This document shows, piece by piece, positions 11,100 to 24,209 of a stretch of DNA of 64,000 bases (position 1 is its first letter; every line of letters starts with the position of its first letter). The stretch comes from Odontocerum albicorne (lineage: Eukaryota > Arthropoda > Insecta > Trichoptera > Odontoceridae), in contig OX463845.1 of NCBI GenBank assembly GCA_949825065.1, positions 27,899,315 through 27,963,314 of the forward strand, read 5' to 3'. The notes under the pieces were generated by a model. The model was not told where the DNA came from, did not search any database, and was given only the letters and a program-made list of their open reading frames with translations. The translations under genes were made by a program, and so were the position numbers.

Positions 11100-11561
11100 T
11101 TTTTATTCTTATGATTGTGTGCGGTATATTATGAGATGAACATTTTTGGTTTTTGTTTCATTTTTGTTTTTGTTTTTATTCTTATGATTGTGTGCGGTAA
11201 ATTGTGGGATGAACAAGTTTGGTCTTTGTGGAGTGATTAAGTCTGAAGAGTTTGATTCCGCATGATGTTTCCAGTTGTAATTGAGTGTCACTGTTTGTCA
11301 GGTTGATGAGAACGTGCAACAGGGTTTTGTTTTTGTTTTTGTGTAATCAAAAATCGGAAAGAAGTATTGATTTATTTTTTCATGCTAAATATCCTCAGTG
11401 AGATACAGGCAAAAGTCTAGTTTACTGGGGATACGACAAATGAAAGGCCACAAACCTAGATCCATTAAAATAATGTATGTCTAAATTAAATTACCTGTTA
11501 TTTTTTTCACAAATTATGTATATTTATTGTCATGTGTAATAATAAATAAATAAATAAATTA
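11100..11561 (+). mobile_element. Dispersed repeat with TAAA tail, plus-strand copy
   Basis: This segment ends in a (TAAA)n run at about 11540-11560 and is repeated in reverse orientation at 16997-17510. Shared blocks include CTCAGTGAGATACAGGCAAA, TTTACTGGGGATACGAC and ATTTTTTCATGCTAAATATC. The short tail is typical of a retrotransposon 3' end read on the plus strand. A minus-strand open frame starting MTLNYNWKH is preserved in part in both copies, but its meaning is unclear. Family not identified. Confidence 0.6.
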
Positions 11562-11579
11562 AAAAAAAAGTTTTTATCG

Positions 11580-12410
11580 TCATATTTGAAATAATGATGC
11601 GAGCGATTTCATCTTCATGTTTAATGTATGGATAGATTCATGGGCACGTTATATAGATCCATAAGAGAGGTATGAGAATAAGTGAAATTAATGTATGGGA
11701 TATGATACGAGTAAGTGAACTGTATGAGAGATGACAAGTAAATGGTTTGAAAATGATTGTAGTGAAATCGAAGGTTGTGGTTATAGAAAGAGGTGTGTTT
11801 GGGATGTATGGGTTAACTCCGAGAAACTGGAATATGGAGATGAGTTATGTGTTCTGAGCATTGTGTTTACGTGTGATTGGCGAGTCAAAAAGAACATTAA
11901 TTAAAGGGTAGCAACATGGAACAAGATAAACGGAGCACTAAATGTAATATAAAACAACCTATATCAAAGGTAGCAAAAATGACAATAATAATATATTGGT
12001 ACCAAACTTTAAATAACAGTTAAACTTGGACTTTGCAAAAGAAGAATAAAGCAAAATTAATGATGTTTAGATGTATACAATAAGAAAAAATGCAGAGTGA
12101 TAGTAACGTTTTACGTAAAATGAAGATCAGAACTTAGAGATGGTTTGGAAATGTGTAGAGAATAAATAACGAAATAAAGACTAAGGAAATATGTAAGTCA
12201 GAAGTGTAAGATATGCGTGAAAGAGATGGACCGAAGAAGATGTAGCTGGATCAAGTGGAACATAAATTAAAAGAAGGTTAATTGAGAAAAAGGAATAAAA
12301 GAATATTGTGCATGACTAGATGTATGAATCTGGAAGAAGTCCAAGTTGTGTGCTTGGATAGAAAGGTGTGGAGATTCGTCATCATCCTAAATCATGGAAA
12401 TTAAATGAAT
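11580..12410 (+). mobile_element. Decayed RTE-like LINE, 3' part
   Basis: Broken plus-strand reading shows the order expected for the end of an RTE-like reverse transcriptase ORF. Near 11740 ENDCSEIEGCGYRK-like residues precede VNSEKLEYGDELCVLSIVFT (the leucine-tyrosine-leucine-glycine-like block) and CDWRVKKNIN. GALNVI then K.NKAK follow. Near 12240 the nucleotides AGCTGGATCAAGTGG match the other RTE-like copies. Many stops and frameshifts make it non-functional. It grades into an AATGA-rich repeat. Confidence 0.55.
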
Positions 12411-12660
12411 TAATGAAATGAATTAATGAAAATAATAAATAAAATGACTGAATGAAAAAATCGAATGAAATTAACAATTAAAGAATGAATGAATGAAATA
12501 AATGCATGGAATGAATGCATGAAATGAATGATTAATTTGATTAAGTAAAATTAATGAATGACTTGAAATGAAACAATTAAAACGAACGAATAAAATGTTT
12601 TGGTTGAAACATATGAATAAAATGATAAATGAATAATTGATAAATGAATTTACTGCATTC
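12400..12660. repeat. Degenerate AATG/AATGA microsatellite
   Basis: About 260 bp are dominated by imperfect AATGA, GAATGAAT and ATTAATGAA units directly after the RTE-like tail. It may be an expanded and decayed retroelement 3' microsatellite. Confidence 0.65.
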
Positions 12661-13900
12661 ATTTTCGGACCATCTCTAGCAACCTAAAGAGAATTAATCT
12701 TGCGTGGCAAAAATGTTTTCAAACAATTAATTAAATTAAATATTTTAAATTACAGTTTACAGCTCAAAGGTTAGGTTGCAACGTTTCATTAAGAAATACC
12801 TCAAGGGAACAATAAGTGAATAAATTGTAATTTAGCGAAAATGTAGACTGTCATTTCCATAATAAATTTGATTCGGGCGCTAATGCGCTTCGCGGAACAA
12901 AACGTCTGCAATTCTATATAGAGCGGCCGAATATCACTAGACTCAAAGTTCATTAAAACTTTTAATCCTACAATGGAGCAAAATTAATTGAAATTTCTTT
13001 TGTCGGTAGGGAAAAACTTGAGGAAATGTAAATGTCACGTTGAGAAAAATTCCAAGTAAAGTATAAAACTACCACAAAAGATTCGTTGAATCAAAACGAG
13101 TATGAAGTTACGAGTTGAAATTGAAACTTGAATGAAAGTTCGACTGGATTGTTTATACGAGTAAAATCAATGGTAAATTGAAATAATACGAGTATAAAGG
13201 ATAACCTTTCAACTGTTGTGTTGATATTGTTTTGTATTTTGTTTTGTTAGTATAGTAAAATTTAAATATTAAGAAATCTCTTTTTCGAATTTATTTTAAA
13301 CCTCTTAGTGACTAATTATTCTAAAGATTGTTAGACTTACTGAAAGAGAACTAAGAATCTTTAAATTTATATGAAGATAGTGTAATTTCATCTTTTGCCA
13401 CTAATTACAGCCATACTTTAATATGTTATAAATAGTAGGCCCGATCATGTTTGCCTTGAGACACCTTATATTGGTGGGCTTTGGGTAATTCGTTAAAAGT
13501 AGATTTTCATAAAAGGTCGAATTATTTAGTGGACATTCAAAAAAATATGTACTCTAACGCTTCCTTATTAAGTACAAATTCACACCTGCTAGAATTTAAA
13601 ACTTTGATCTTCGTCAAACGTCTGATACGTATCCGACGTATCACATATGTTGAATGCATGTCTAGAGATATACACTAATCTAGGATCATAATGCACTCTC
13701 GCTTGCGATATTAGATTAAACGGGAAAATATGTACAATAAGTGGTTTGTATTTAATTATTTGAAAAAAGTAAAACAAAGTAAGTAAAGTTAATTAAAAAT
13801 ATTTAAATAGCATTTAAATCGTGATAATTACAACTAAGCGAGTTTCTTACTATATATATTTCTGGATATTAAAAAAAATACAGTGAATTTAAAATAAACA
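12661..13900. other. AT-rich intergenic DNA
   Basis: No gene recognised. Two TACGAGTA octamers lie close together at 13156 and 13187, and near-matches AACGAGTA and TACGAGTT lie just upstream. Confidence 0.4.
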
Positions 13901-13919
13901 ATCTAAGTTTTTCTTTTGT

Positions 13920-14250
13920 TTTGTTAGTGTTGATAATCGGTCAGCGATCCCACGGGGAAAGTCTAGCCATACGACCAGATCAACAAAGCCGTTATAATAA
14001 AAGGACGAACATTTAAGGATGCATTAGGGATCTAAGAAATGTTTAGATTTTTTCTTTATAATTTTTTTCTCCTATTGCAATATATTGTAGTTAATGCTAA
14101 ATATTTTTTGTTTTTTCAGTGAAACCTAAATAATTTGTAATCCCTAAATTGGTACAAACTATGAACCCTTTCTCTGCTTGTTTGGAAGAGACTACCGTTA
14201 GGAAATACATCGTTCAATTGTACCTTTGTGTAATGAAGTGCCAAATAAAA
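13920..14250 (+). mobile_element. Probable LINE 3' end (tail only)
   Basis: The segment ends in CTTGTTTGGAAGAGACTACC, a G-T-T-A-G-G-A spacer and TTGTACCTTTGTGTAATGAAG. This is the stem-like GGAAGAGA...TTGTACTTT 3' tail seen in many insect LINEs. No protein remnant could be read upstream, so the boundary is approximate. Confidence 0.4.
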
Positions 14251-14870
14251 AAATATATATCTGAAAGTGAAGTAAGTCCGGAATCGAATTGACTGGGAAT
14301 GGAATCTTAGACGCTACATTTCTTAGCAAGCGACCCTCGTTACTGTTTCATAATATCGATTGATATTTCCTATTTTCAAAGTAAAATTCAACACTTTTCT
14401 GCCGACATTTCAGTGAACTGGGTCAAATAATTAATGTTTCATGAAATTGCTTCAAGTTTTTGATCGATTTTCAGTTTATGCCTGCATAACTATTTAATTT
14501 AAGAGCCAGTCACGAAGCATCTTGGAAATAGCGCATGAATTTTACTATTTTAGTTATATTTTTGGTGTCCATTATTTCATGCTATCATAAGTATATAGAA
14601 GTACCAATAAAAAGTTTTTATCTTTTCAGAACACAATTATGAAGCTTGCTTATCATGAAAAAAATCCAGGACAACTTCTGTAAATCTACGGCCTTGACCA
14701 GTATTATACTCACCTCACCAATCGAATGACAATACACTCTGAATTCGTTCTCAGTTCCTTGTTAAGTAAGCCCTTGCTATATTGATGATCACTAGTAAAA
14801 AATCATGATTTGGTCGTACTTAGAACAGTTTCTCTAATGTTGGCCCAATCACGGATAGAACTTTAAATTA
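14251..14870. other. AT-rich intergenic DNA
   Basis: Nothing recognised. Confidence 0.4.
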
Positions 14871-15110
14871 TCAATATAATCCAAATCAGGATAGAAAATA
14901 AGATAAATAAATTGATGACTTCTTCTTTTTCTAAAAGGTGTTGCTCATTGCTAAGCGTCGTGGTCCCCTGATGATCTGGGATTGAGTGGGTGTTTCGCCT
15001 CCACTCCTTCCGGACACAAGCTTTGATGAGTGTAGAAATGAGGAACAAGTCATCCCCTTGTTTCAGTCCTGCCACCTTGCTAGATATCGTCTTTTTTGTA
15101 TGGATATCAC
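14870..15110 (-). mobile_element. LINE reverse transcriptase fragment
   Basis: Minus-strand frame 15075-14863 begins MAGLKQGDDLFLIS. GLKQGD is the turn motif between the first two catalytic blocks of non-LTR reverse transcriptases, normally GLKQGDPLSP. Downstream residues no longer match, and the frame is probably shifted. The patch is GC-richer than its surroundings. Confidence 0.4.
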
Positions 15111-16990
15111 TCTCTCGCTCGCCACCCCTTAACGCTACCAGTCACTGTTAGTTCTCCAAACTATCTATATCTCTTCTGGGAATATGCTCAAAATATACAA
15201 TATTCTTTTTTTGTATGTCGTCGACAGTCTTTCTTTAACCTTTAGATTCTGGAGGATGGACACATTGGCGTGTCTTGCAATGTATAGCGTCATATCAAAA
15301 ACACCTGACAGCCCTGTTAATTAGCATCTATTTTTATCCTATTGATTAGCGTCTATTTTCCTACTCTATGGAGTGTTATGGAGAAAATCAAAGTTCTTCC
15401 CAGACTAATTTTGGTGTTGAGAATTGAAGACCAATATTTCCCAATCATTATAAGTTTGGCCATTGGACATTTTACCATAACACAGAGCGGCTTATACAAC
15501 AGTGATCTGCTCGTGGGTTTCTAGCGCCATTTGTTGTCCAAAGATAATTTTCGGTGATCTATGTTATTTTGTTATATGTTGTAAAATGTGCGACAAGAAG
15601 CCTCTCGGAACCATTTATGCCATTAGTTTACCTTTACTCCATAGAAGGATAATTCTATAGGGATAGATCTTCCAGAAGACCTATTGAGATAACCTTTTAC
15701 CGTTTTTCCGCTTGTTTGTATTAAACAAATTAAAATTCAGGTCAAAAACAGGTGAAAATACGCTTCCGTGAATATCAAAGGGACTTAAAGTATGTAAGAA
15801 AGAAATATTCTTACTTGTCAGTCTTCCTACGAAACGTACACTTTATAAACTGAAATCCTCTCACAAGATGGTACATAGAACATACAATAATTAAAATTCT
15901 TAGAAATTCTGTTATCGTCGTGCGCTTTCTTTGGATTCACTAATGTCAATCCTGTTGGGTTGTCGAGGACGTTTCATGAATAATGATGAACTCGGTGAGG
16001 ACGTTTTTATTCTGAATGAAATCAGAATCAAAAAAGATTTTGTCTTTTCCCCCAAAAAATACCTAAGCTATAACAAAGTTATACATAATAAAAAAATCAA
16101 TCTCGAATTAAATTGTTTTTACATGTAATATTTTTCTTACTTTTCTTGAGAATTATTTTTTATTTTGATTTGGTCCCTAAAATATTATTTCCATTTATAA
16201 AGTTAAAGATTGGAAAACATAGATTTAAAGCAATAACTCCATGAGATGTACCATATTCGCATGAACATGTTAAATAAATAATTAGTATTTACAATCATGT
16301 TGATATTTTTATAATGAAATTATTTTCTCCATTTTAGTATGTATAGAACGTTAAAATTCTAGAACAGTTGAGTGCTTTTTTTCTTCGTAATATTAGTAAT
16401 TTATTCGAAAATATTCCAAGCTATAGATATTCGCAATGTAGGGAGATGTACAGATTAGAAAAATGTGATTATGGGATATTAAATTTGGATATGGCGGTTA
16501 AACTATTATGAATTCGTGTCTTTGGTGCTCAAATAAAGTGTATGCGTTTTCGTATGTTCAAAATCACGTGATGGAATAATATTACTTGAGGGTATCCGAG
16601 TTATTTTACATAAAAGTAGGTACAACATCTGTTAAGATTGCATTATGTACGCCATATTGAAACAACTAAGTCGAAACAATTTATTTATTTTATTCGTACG
16701 ATACTCTTTGATCTTGGTATATTTGGAACAATTAAGCTTTTTTACGTCTGCTGCACTATTAAAAAATACAGATTTTAAGCAAAGTAATTTAAGTAGGCTA
16801 GAAAATTAATTAAACCACCAATATAAATCAACTGGACAAAGCTATTTAATTAAGTATTCATTCAAACTTCATATGATTTTTGTTCCAAGTGGGATCAGAC
16901 GAGCCATAGAGATTCTCAAACTACTGAGCTGTAAGGATCTGTCCCAAAATACAAAACTGAGAATATACAACTCTATCATCTTACATGTAG
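15111..16990. other. AT-rich intergenic DNA
   Basis: No gene recognised. Open frames at 15342-15524 and 15931-16128 show no family features. Confidence 0.4.
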
Positions 16991-16996
16991 TTGTAT

Positions 16997-17510
16997 TAAC
17001 ATATTTTATTTATTTATTTATTTATTATTACACATGACAAGAAATATACACAATTTGAGAAAAAACAACAGGTAATTTGATTTGGACATATAATTTTAAT
17101 GGATCTGGGTTTGTTGCCTTTTATTTGTCGTATCCCCAGTAAACTAGGCTTTTGCCTGTATCTCACTGAGGATATTTAGCATGAAAAAATAAATCGATAC
17201 TTCTTTCCGATTTTTGATAACACAAAAAACCCCGTTGCACGCTCTCATCAACCTGACAAACAGTGACACTCAACTACAACTGGAAACATCTTGCGAAACT
17301 CAACTCATCACACATTATCACTCCAGAAAGACCAAAAATATTCATCCCACAATATACCGCACACAATCATAAGAATAAAAATCAAAACAAATCCAAAACA
17401 AAAAAAAGAAGAAAAAAAGAAAAACACACAGAAACACAAATACAAAAACAACCAAAATTAAAACAACAAGAAGAGACCCACACTCACGAGCTCACATAAA
17501 TCCTTTCCAC
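16997..17510 (-). mobile_element. Dispersed repeat with TAAA tail, minus-strand copy
   Basis: Reverse-oriented copy of the repeat at 11100-11561. It begins on the plus strand with TTTATTTATTTATTTATTAT and contains the reverse complement of the shared GTCTAGTTTACTGGGGATAC region. Similarity continues past 17340 (CCGCACACAATCATAAGAAT). The plus-strand frame 17263-17499, MTLNYNWKHLAKLN, parallels the minus-strand frame in the other copy. Confidence 0.6.
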
Positions 17511-18170
17511 TCGTCATTCATCCTGAAAGCCCAAGTACTCAAAATCCTGTCGCAATAACAACCACGTTATATTCAACCACGTTATATGCGTCGTTATATT
17601 CAAGGACAAACACAACACTTACTTTAAAAGTTATTGAGCTTCTAAAACCGAATAATACGAAAAATACTTTACCTTAAACAGGCTGCACGAGAATGGAAAT
17701 AGAGATCAAATGAAGAAACTCGAAAATTAACGAAACAATCACTAATTGACAGTGACATAAGGCCTCGAGGGGTGGCATGGATATACCGTATAAGCAGATC
17801 TAAGTTTACAAGGTTAAGAAATAATCCTATACATGCTTAACAATACGGAAGAGGGTTATTTGGCAGATCCAGAGAGAGGTTTTAAATAACGTGCACCAGG
17901 ATACTAGAAGACTGGGACGAGTGAGTGATCGACCGACTTATACAAAAATCTCCCAGATAGATAAAGATCTACATGAGTAGGTAGAGTATAAATTCTAGTT
18001 CATCTGAGTAGGAAGTGTATAAAATGAATGCAAAATAAATATAATTATTTCTATTGCTATTGAGAACCAACCCTATTGGCATTATGTTAAGTGCGGGCGG
18101 CGGAACCTCAACAAAGTAAAATCTTCTAGTTATACCCGTACCATAAATAGTATAAATTGAACGTGCATGT
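17511..18170. other. Intergenic DNA
   Basis: No gene recognised. A short near-duplicate, AACCACGTTATATTCAACC, occurs near 17560-17600. Confidence 0.4.
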
Positions 18171-18174
18171 ACTT

Positions 18175-18860
18175 AATTAAATCCAAATGTACGGTGATAG
18201 GAAAGCGTGAAAATAAAAGCAATGAACAATGAAAGATTGAAGCTAGTTGAGGAAATCCAATATTTGGGTAGTATTTTCTCAGACGATTGAAGAGTTACGA
18301 GATATATCGAACGACGTATAGCGATAGAAAGAAAAGCAAATGAAGCTCTTATATATACTTGAACTGGACGATGTCAAATTCTACTAAAATGATAGTCCGC
18401 AATAGTATTTTAGTACTAACTTTGATGTATAGGAGTGAAATTTGGACGTGGAAAATGCGTGCGTAGAAATGCGTGCACTGAAATGAATACACGGGATGGA
18501 AATGTATGACAGAATACGGAATGAAGTTATAAGGGATAAATGTGAATTTAAGGCTGATATGCTCAGTAAGGTGAAGAAGGCACGCAGAACGAATAAATGA
18601 AGAAAATATAAAAACAAATATAAAGGGTGCAAATTCGCATAGAAGGCGTGGTAGAGAAAAACATCGAAAAGTAGGGTTATATCACGTGAATGATATTTGG
18701 AAATAAAAAATCGAGGAACGTCTGAGAAATCAAAGGAGTTGTATAAAAAAGTGTATGGGTGTAGAAGAGGGGAATATGTGTGTCAAAATAAGAAAGTCTA
18801 GCGATATGTCCTCTCTGCATAGCTTGGAGATGGAAAATGAAAAAAGTCTTACGCAAATAA
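18175..18860 (+). mobile_element. Decayed RTE-like LINE, 3' part
   Basis: Plus-strand reading includes LVEEIQYLGSIFSDD, a stop, then RVTRYIERRIAIERKANEAL, the YLGS...D...I..RI..A..A.. block after the catalytic core of RTE-like reverse transcriptases. GVKFGRGK-like and RDKCEFKADMLS follow before a tail with CCTCTCTGCATAGCTTGGAG, a decayed form of the CTCTGCCTACCCC tail motif. Stops and frameshifts are numerous. Confidence 0.5.
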
Positions 18861-20730
18861 GTTATATCTTATCCACATTCAGACTGCATTCAATTTTAAA
18901 ATAACCAAAGAAGCTGAGGGAAATTTAAAAATATTTTTTGTAAATTTTATTGATTCCTCATTTTGAAACCAATGAAAACATTGTTTTGTACTTTGATTAT
19001 ATGCAGTACTCGTACAAGTACATAGTGGGTCAATTGCCATGTTAAGAAAACTGTTAAGACTCAAGTGAAAGTCACACTCGAATCCTTTTTTAGTAAAATT
19101 TAGTGCAAATGAAAATATAGCCCGTTACCTCCGAGCTTGAGGACGGGAGGTCGTCAATAAAATTAATATAGTATAATTTTTTACCATCAATTGAGAATAA
19201 TTACAATCAATGGAGAATAATAAAAATTATTATCAATTGAGAATAATAATTTCTAGATAAGTTGAATCAGGTGTAAATGAGATACTACTATTCGAACAAT
19301 TACTTATAAAAATTACACACTTTTAACGATAAGTTTTATTTTTCAATGAAAAGACGTTTTCAAATTATCTAGTTCAATTTTGTATTATATCCCGTGATAC
19401 TATTATTTGAAGTTATTTCTAAAAATCATTTATGTTACTTTGAAGAAAAACGTTTATATTTCATCAATTTTTTCCAAGTAATCTGTTTCAATTTTGTATC
19501 ATACCTTAGTTTAATTGAAACACACATTGGTATAAAAGGTAGAAAAAAAGTAATAGAACGTTCTACTTATTTTTAAAACAGTTTTCTTATTTTATGGTTA
19601 CATAAATTGTTTCGATTTTAGTTCGTATAATGGTCTGAAAGCCTTGCTATTCCTGAACGAGGATTCTAAGTCGATGTTTCTTATAGAGTTCGAGAGTTTT
19701 CAGGTGTTAGTAAATTTTCTTTCCAGGTTTTGTAGTAGATATCCTTAAATACCTTAGATTCGTGGAATGAGGATTATTGTAGCTATTATTTTAGGTATCT
19801 TGAGATTTTTGTACATTTGCTCTAAAAATACATATATTTGAAATAGAGATATAATTAAAAAAAACTCCTAAGTAATAAATACTTTTGTAAAGTAAGATAA
19901 TTCAAAATTAAAATATACGAAAAGTGAAAATTATTGCATAAGTTAAAATAAAAGAGATGATAGGCAATCATAGATCGTCGTAATAGCAATGAATTGACGA
20001 TGACTGTGCGTATTATCTGCAAATTGTTGCACTTTATTAAGCACATAATAACTCCGAAGCTCTGATAACAACATCAAAGTTCCAGGACGATCGATAGATT
20101 TCATCTGCTGCAGTTTTCCTTATGAGGGACTTATGAAAATCTATATTTGTTGCTCTCAGCACTATAAATTGTCTAAGAACTTATGTTTAGTAGTTGATAT
20201 GCTACATATTAAATCGTCATGGCACCAATCCATCTACAATTGACAATGTACGAGTATACCTAGCATTCATTCTAAGTTTGTGACAGTTTACGGAGACATT
20301 TTTTCCAGTGCCTATGTAGATCAATTCTTAAGCACAGACATCATATATAAAGATGGTCCGGGGGCCTCGTTTGAGAATGGCCATTCATTTTGTCTTCTCC
20401 TCTTCTGGTTCCTTAACCAGTAGGTATCGTAGACTTCCTTTCTAGTCTGGAGCATCTCCTTTCATTTTCGATGGTCTTTAGCAAGAAACTCCCACTCCCC
20501 AGCGTTCATTTCATAATCCTTGTGTCGTTGAAACGGAAATACTTACCTCTATGAGATATCTTTGCATTACAGAGCTGACAGTAGAGAACGTCTTTATGTA
20601 TTCAACAATATTCCATACACGTTACGTGTTCTAGCCATTAAAAAAGTTTGAATTGTTTAACTCTGAAGTGAATCCACCTACAATCGAATGTGGGACGTCA
20701 GCTTGTTAAGTATATATGCTAACCGTTAGA
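18861..20730. other. AT-rich intergenic DNA; possible LINE remnants near 20350-20640
   Basis: No gene recognised. The GC-richer patch 20340-20640 may be an antisense LINE remnant, but I could not fix a frame. Octamers lie at 19007 and 20249. Confidence 0.35.
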
Positions 20731-20737
20731 ACACTGC

Positions 20738-21112
20738 TTGCACCTTTATTTATCATTGGTTGATCGTTGTGATAATATTGCAAACGAGCTAGTGGCATGA
20801 CTACAGTTATTATACTATTAACTTATCGTTGTGATAATATTGCAAACGAGCTAGTGGCATGACTACAGTTATTATACTATTAACTTATAGTTGTGATAAT
20901 AGTGCAAACGAGCTAGTGGCATGACTACAGTTTTATACTATTAACTTATCGTTGTGATAATATTACAAACGAGCTAGTGGCATGACTACAGTTATTATAC
21001 TATTAACTTATGCACATTATTTATCATTGGTTGATCGTTGTCATAATATTGCAAACGAGCTAGTGGCATGACTACAGTTGTTATACTATTAACTTATGCA
21101 CATTATTTATCT
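20738..21112 (+). repeat. 62-bp tandem repeat, five copies
   Basis: The unit contains GATAATATTGCAAACGAGC, TAGTGGCATGACTACAGTT and ATTATACTATTAACTTAT. Four units are head to tail from about 20764. A fifth (from about 21034) is separated by a spacer TGCACATTATTTATCATTGG, which recurs after it as TGCACATTATTTATC. The unit therefore has a short and a long form. Confidence 0.85.
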
Positions 21113-21219
21113 TCGTCTTCCGTTGGCAAGTTTTTTGGGATTTTCTTTTCAAATATATTTTTTCTAAAACATATGTAGGTGACGAAAAGTTTCATATCTA
21201 ATGGTTAAAATTACTACAT

Positions 21220-21312
21220 TCCTATCCTTTCGTAAAGTAGTGAGTTCGAATCACGAGTTAGGGTGCCCTTGAGGAGAGTCTGTTTGCTGAACGGCACTGT
21301 ACAAATTGTTTT
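21220..21312 (+). mobile_element. Short dispersed repeat, SINE-like
   Basis: A segment with GAGTTCGAATCACGAG, similar to a polymerase III B box, is followed by TTAGGGTGCCCTTGAGGAGA and CTGTTTGCTGAACGGC. The reverse complement of a close relative lies at 56172-56245. Its source is not identified. Confidence 0.45.
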
Positions 21313-24009
21313 TTTATTATAATGTTATTATTCGTCGGCATTTCGATACTGATGATCTTGGTCCACTTAATTGTTCCTCGGTCAATCTCATGAATAAATC
21401 TTCTTTTCTTGCATGACACTGTGCTGAACCAAAGACATTTGGTAATGTGTCATATGAATGGGAGATATTATACAGTTTAATGTAACATCCACTAAATTGT
21501 TATTTTTTATTTTGCTCATGAATCGCTATTTTGACACGGGTTCATACAGTAAAACAGGTACAGTTTATTTGAAATCTCGATATGAGATAGTCATTCACGT
21601 AGAGGAGCTTTAGCCTCCCGGAAGATTTTTCTCCGAGTCATTTGGTCACTCGCTATCTTTTACCAGTCTCCCTCCTATCCCAGGATCCTAAGATCTCTCT
21701 GCAGGTTATCACAGTCCTTGCTGCGGTCCACCAAGTAGCTTTCTTAATTGTTTTCCAACTTGTATAATGATCTTCGTTGACTGTGTCAACTGTAGATCTA
21801 TTTACATGGTATATATATATTCGTGACTTTATTTCATTGGTAATACGTTGTTGCCTCGTTAATTTTAGAGCGTCTTCATACGACTAGATCTCAGTTTTCA
21901 TTCTATTACAATCTATTTTGGACAAGTATCATAGATTTCGTTTTTTTTAGCTCAGTTACTTCTAATATTCTTTAAGTAATGCGACTCAAACTTCGAACTA
22001 GCATGCACCTACGGGTAAGGTGATTATGATACGAGTAAGAGTTAGGTATTCTTGGTTTGGCATTCTAGGACAGGAATTTCTTTGATATGAAAAAAAGAAA
22101 TGAAAACATAAGTAAGTAAAATAAAGAAAGCACGTGGCAGTATTTATTTGGTTCGTCCATCGGATGGAAGATCTTTATCTATTTCTCAGACCTTCAATAT
22201 TACCAATCACCATAAGAATGTTCATGTTATTGACATTTCATGCAAAATTATTCCAATGATTTATTTTTAAATATTATTTATTTATAGGTCCTTAATACAC
22301 TGCAGTACAGAGATGTAAAAAAAATATTTGTAGAGTAGTTTAGATGCAAAAAGAATTTAATTTTTAATTTGTATTTACGTTGAATTCATACGGTGCCTTT
22401 GTAATAAAATATTAATGATAAAAAATAAATATTCGCTTTTAAGTGATAAATAAGTTTATAATCAAAAGTTAAAATATGTATTTCATTCTACGCAATAATA
22501 AATTTTAATTTTTCAAAACATCAACAACTACTGTCATTAGTATTCGCAGGGTTCCATAATACTTATATTTGCAATTTTATATTAATTGGATATCAATAGA
22601 ATACTGGTTAAATAATGACTAGTGACGCGTTTTGCTTCATGAGCATTCTGTAAATGCTGACAGCAAAACATGTCAGTGGTCTCAATTAAATAAGTCGTGA
22701 AGTATTTTGTTGTGATCCAATAAAAAATATATTGTAATATATAAAAAATACATATAAAATCAAAAGGTGTTTTATGAGCAAAAATATATATGTGGCCGAT
22801 AAGTCAAAACTTAGAAATGTGGAGGAAAAAAAAAATTATATCATATACTAGTAATAACTTTGCAAAATTAATATTATATAAATAAACAAATTTCAAATAC
22901 ACATCGGAAACTCAATTGTGTACACTTTAGTTTGTGACGTTACAATTTCCAACAACCATATTTGTTCATATGGCCACATTTTTTTACTTGAAAGCTCGAG
23001 TTGTTATTATTAGTTTTTATGTGTTTCGTCAGTTTTTTATTCGTTTAATGCATAATTAATATAGTGTATACTGCCCAAGTGAATTAATACAACATTCGAA
23101 CACCAATCATGACACTTATTTGTGTACCAAATGACAGCATTATTATGGAAATTATGGTGTAATGTAATAAAACGGTAAGCCAAAAAGATGTATCTATCAT
23201 TACGGATAGAAATATCAATCGATAAATGTATGCTTTTATAAACAATTTACTACAAATTCATTGAAAATGTTATAAATAAAACGTGCTCACAAATAACACT
23301 ATAAGTGAGACATATTTTGTTTGCTATGGGGAATAACCGTTTACAGTCAATTGGAAGAATTTGACTGGTATTATGACGTCATAACGCCAACAGTTAATCA
23401 CAGTGCGTTTTAAATGCTTTTGGTTTTATACTCGTACATTACTAAAAAAATATCACTTAGATACAAAAAAGTCAGATATTCCAGACAAGCTTATACCATT
23501 TCTTCACATTTGCAATGTATTACAAACTATTTACCAGAAGGCTGTACCATAAATACCCTTTTCTCTAATGTATAAAAAAGGAATATTCATATTTATTTTA
23601 CTCGTTGAAAGAAAATTAGCTAACACTATTAGCACTATTTTTTTAAATTAAAAAAATATCAATCTTTCGTTTTTCCCAAGGATAATTGAATGCTGATATC
23701 GATAGTTGTCGGTAAATTTGTAAGATAAAAATGAGCAGATAAATTTGAAAGATAAAAGTGATTCAATTTAAAAAAAACATTATCTTTATAAGTTAGTGTT
23801 TCGATAACACTCTTGATAAAAATCAGTTCATTTTATTTTGTCATTTTATCTTTGAGTAATCAATAATCGATTATTACAAATATGTAATTTTTGGAGTTGG
23901 ATGCTTATGTTGTGAAATGTGTTGAGATATTTTTATTTATTTAGGCAGAAAAAATATAATTTTAAATGTATAAGACGGTATATTAATATTTATCCTTATT
24001 TAATGACCA
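21313..24009. other. AT-rich intergenic DNA; possible antisense LINE remnant at 21590-21790
   Basis: No gene recognised. The patch 21590-21790 is GC-richer and may be a decayed retroelement, but no motif is secure. Octamers lie at 22030 and 23429. Confidence 0.35.
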
Positions 24010-24209
24010 NNNNNNNNNNNNNNNNNNNNNNNNNNNNNNNNNNNNNNNNNNNNNNNNNNNNNNNNNNNNNNNNNNNNNNNNNNNNNNNNNNNNNNNNNNN
24101 NNNNNNNNNNNNNNNNNNNNNNNNNNNNNNNNNNNNNNNNNNNNNNNNNNNNNNNNNNNNNNNNNNNNNNNNNNNNNNNNNNNNNNNNNNNNNNNNNNNN
24201 NNNNNNNNN
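24010..24209. other. Assembly gap (200 N)
   Basis: Exactly 200 unknown bases, which suggests a fixed-size scaffold gap. Frames across it are not real. The flanks differ in base composition (AT-rich left, GC-richer right), so the true distance and content are unknown. Confidence 0.98.
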
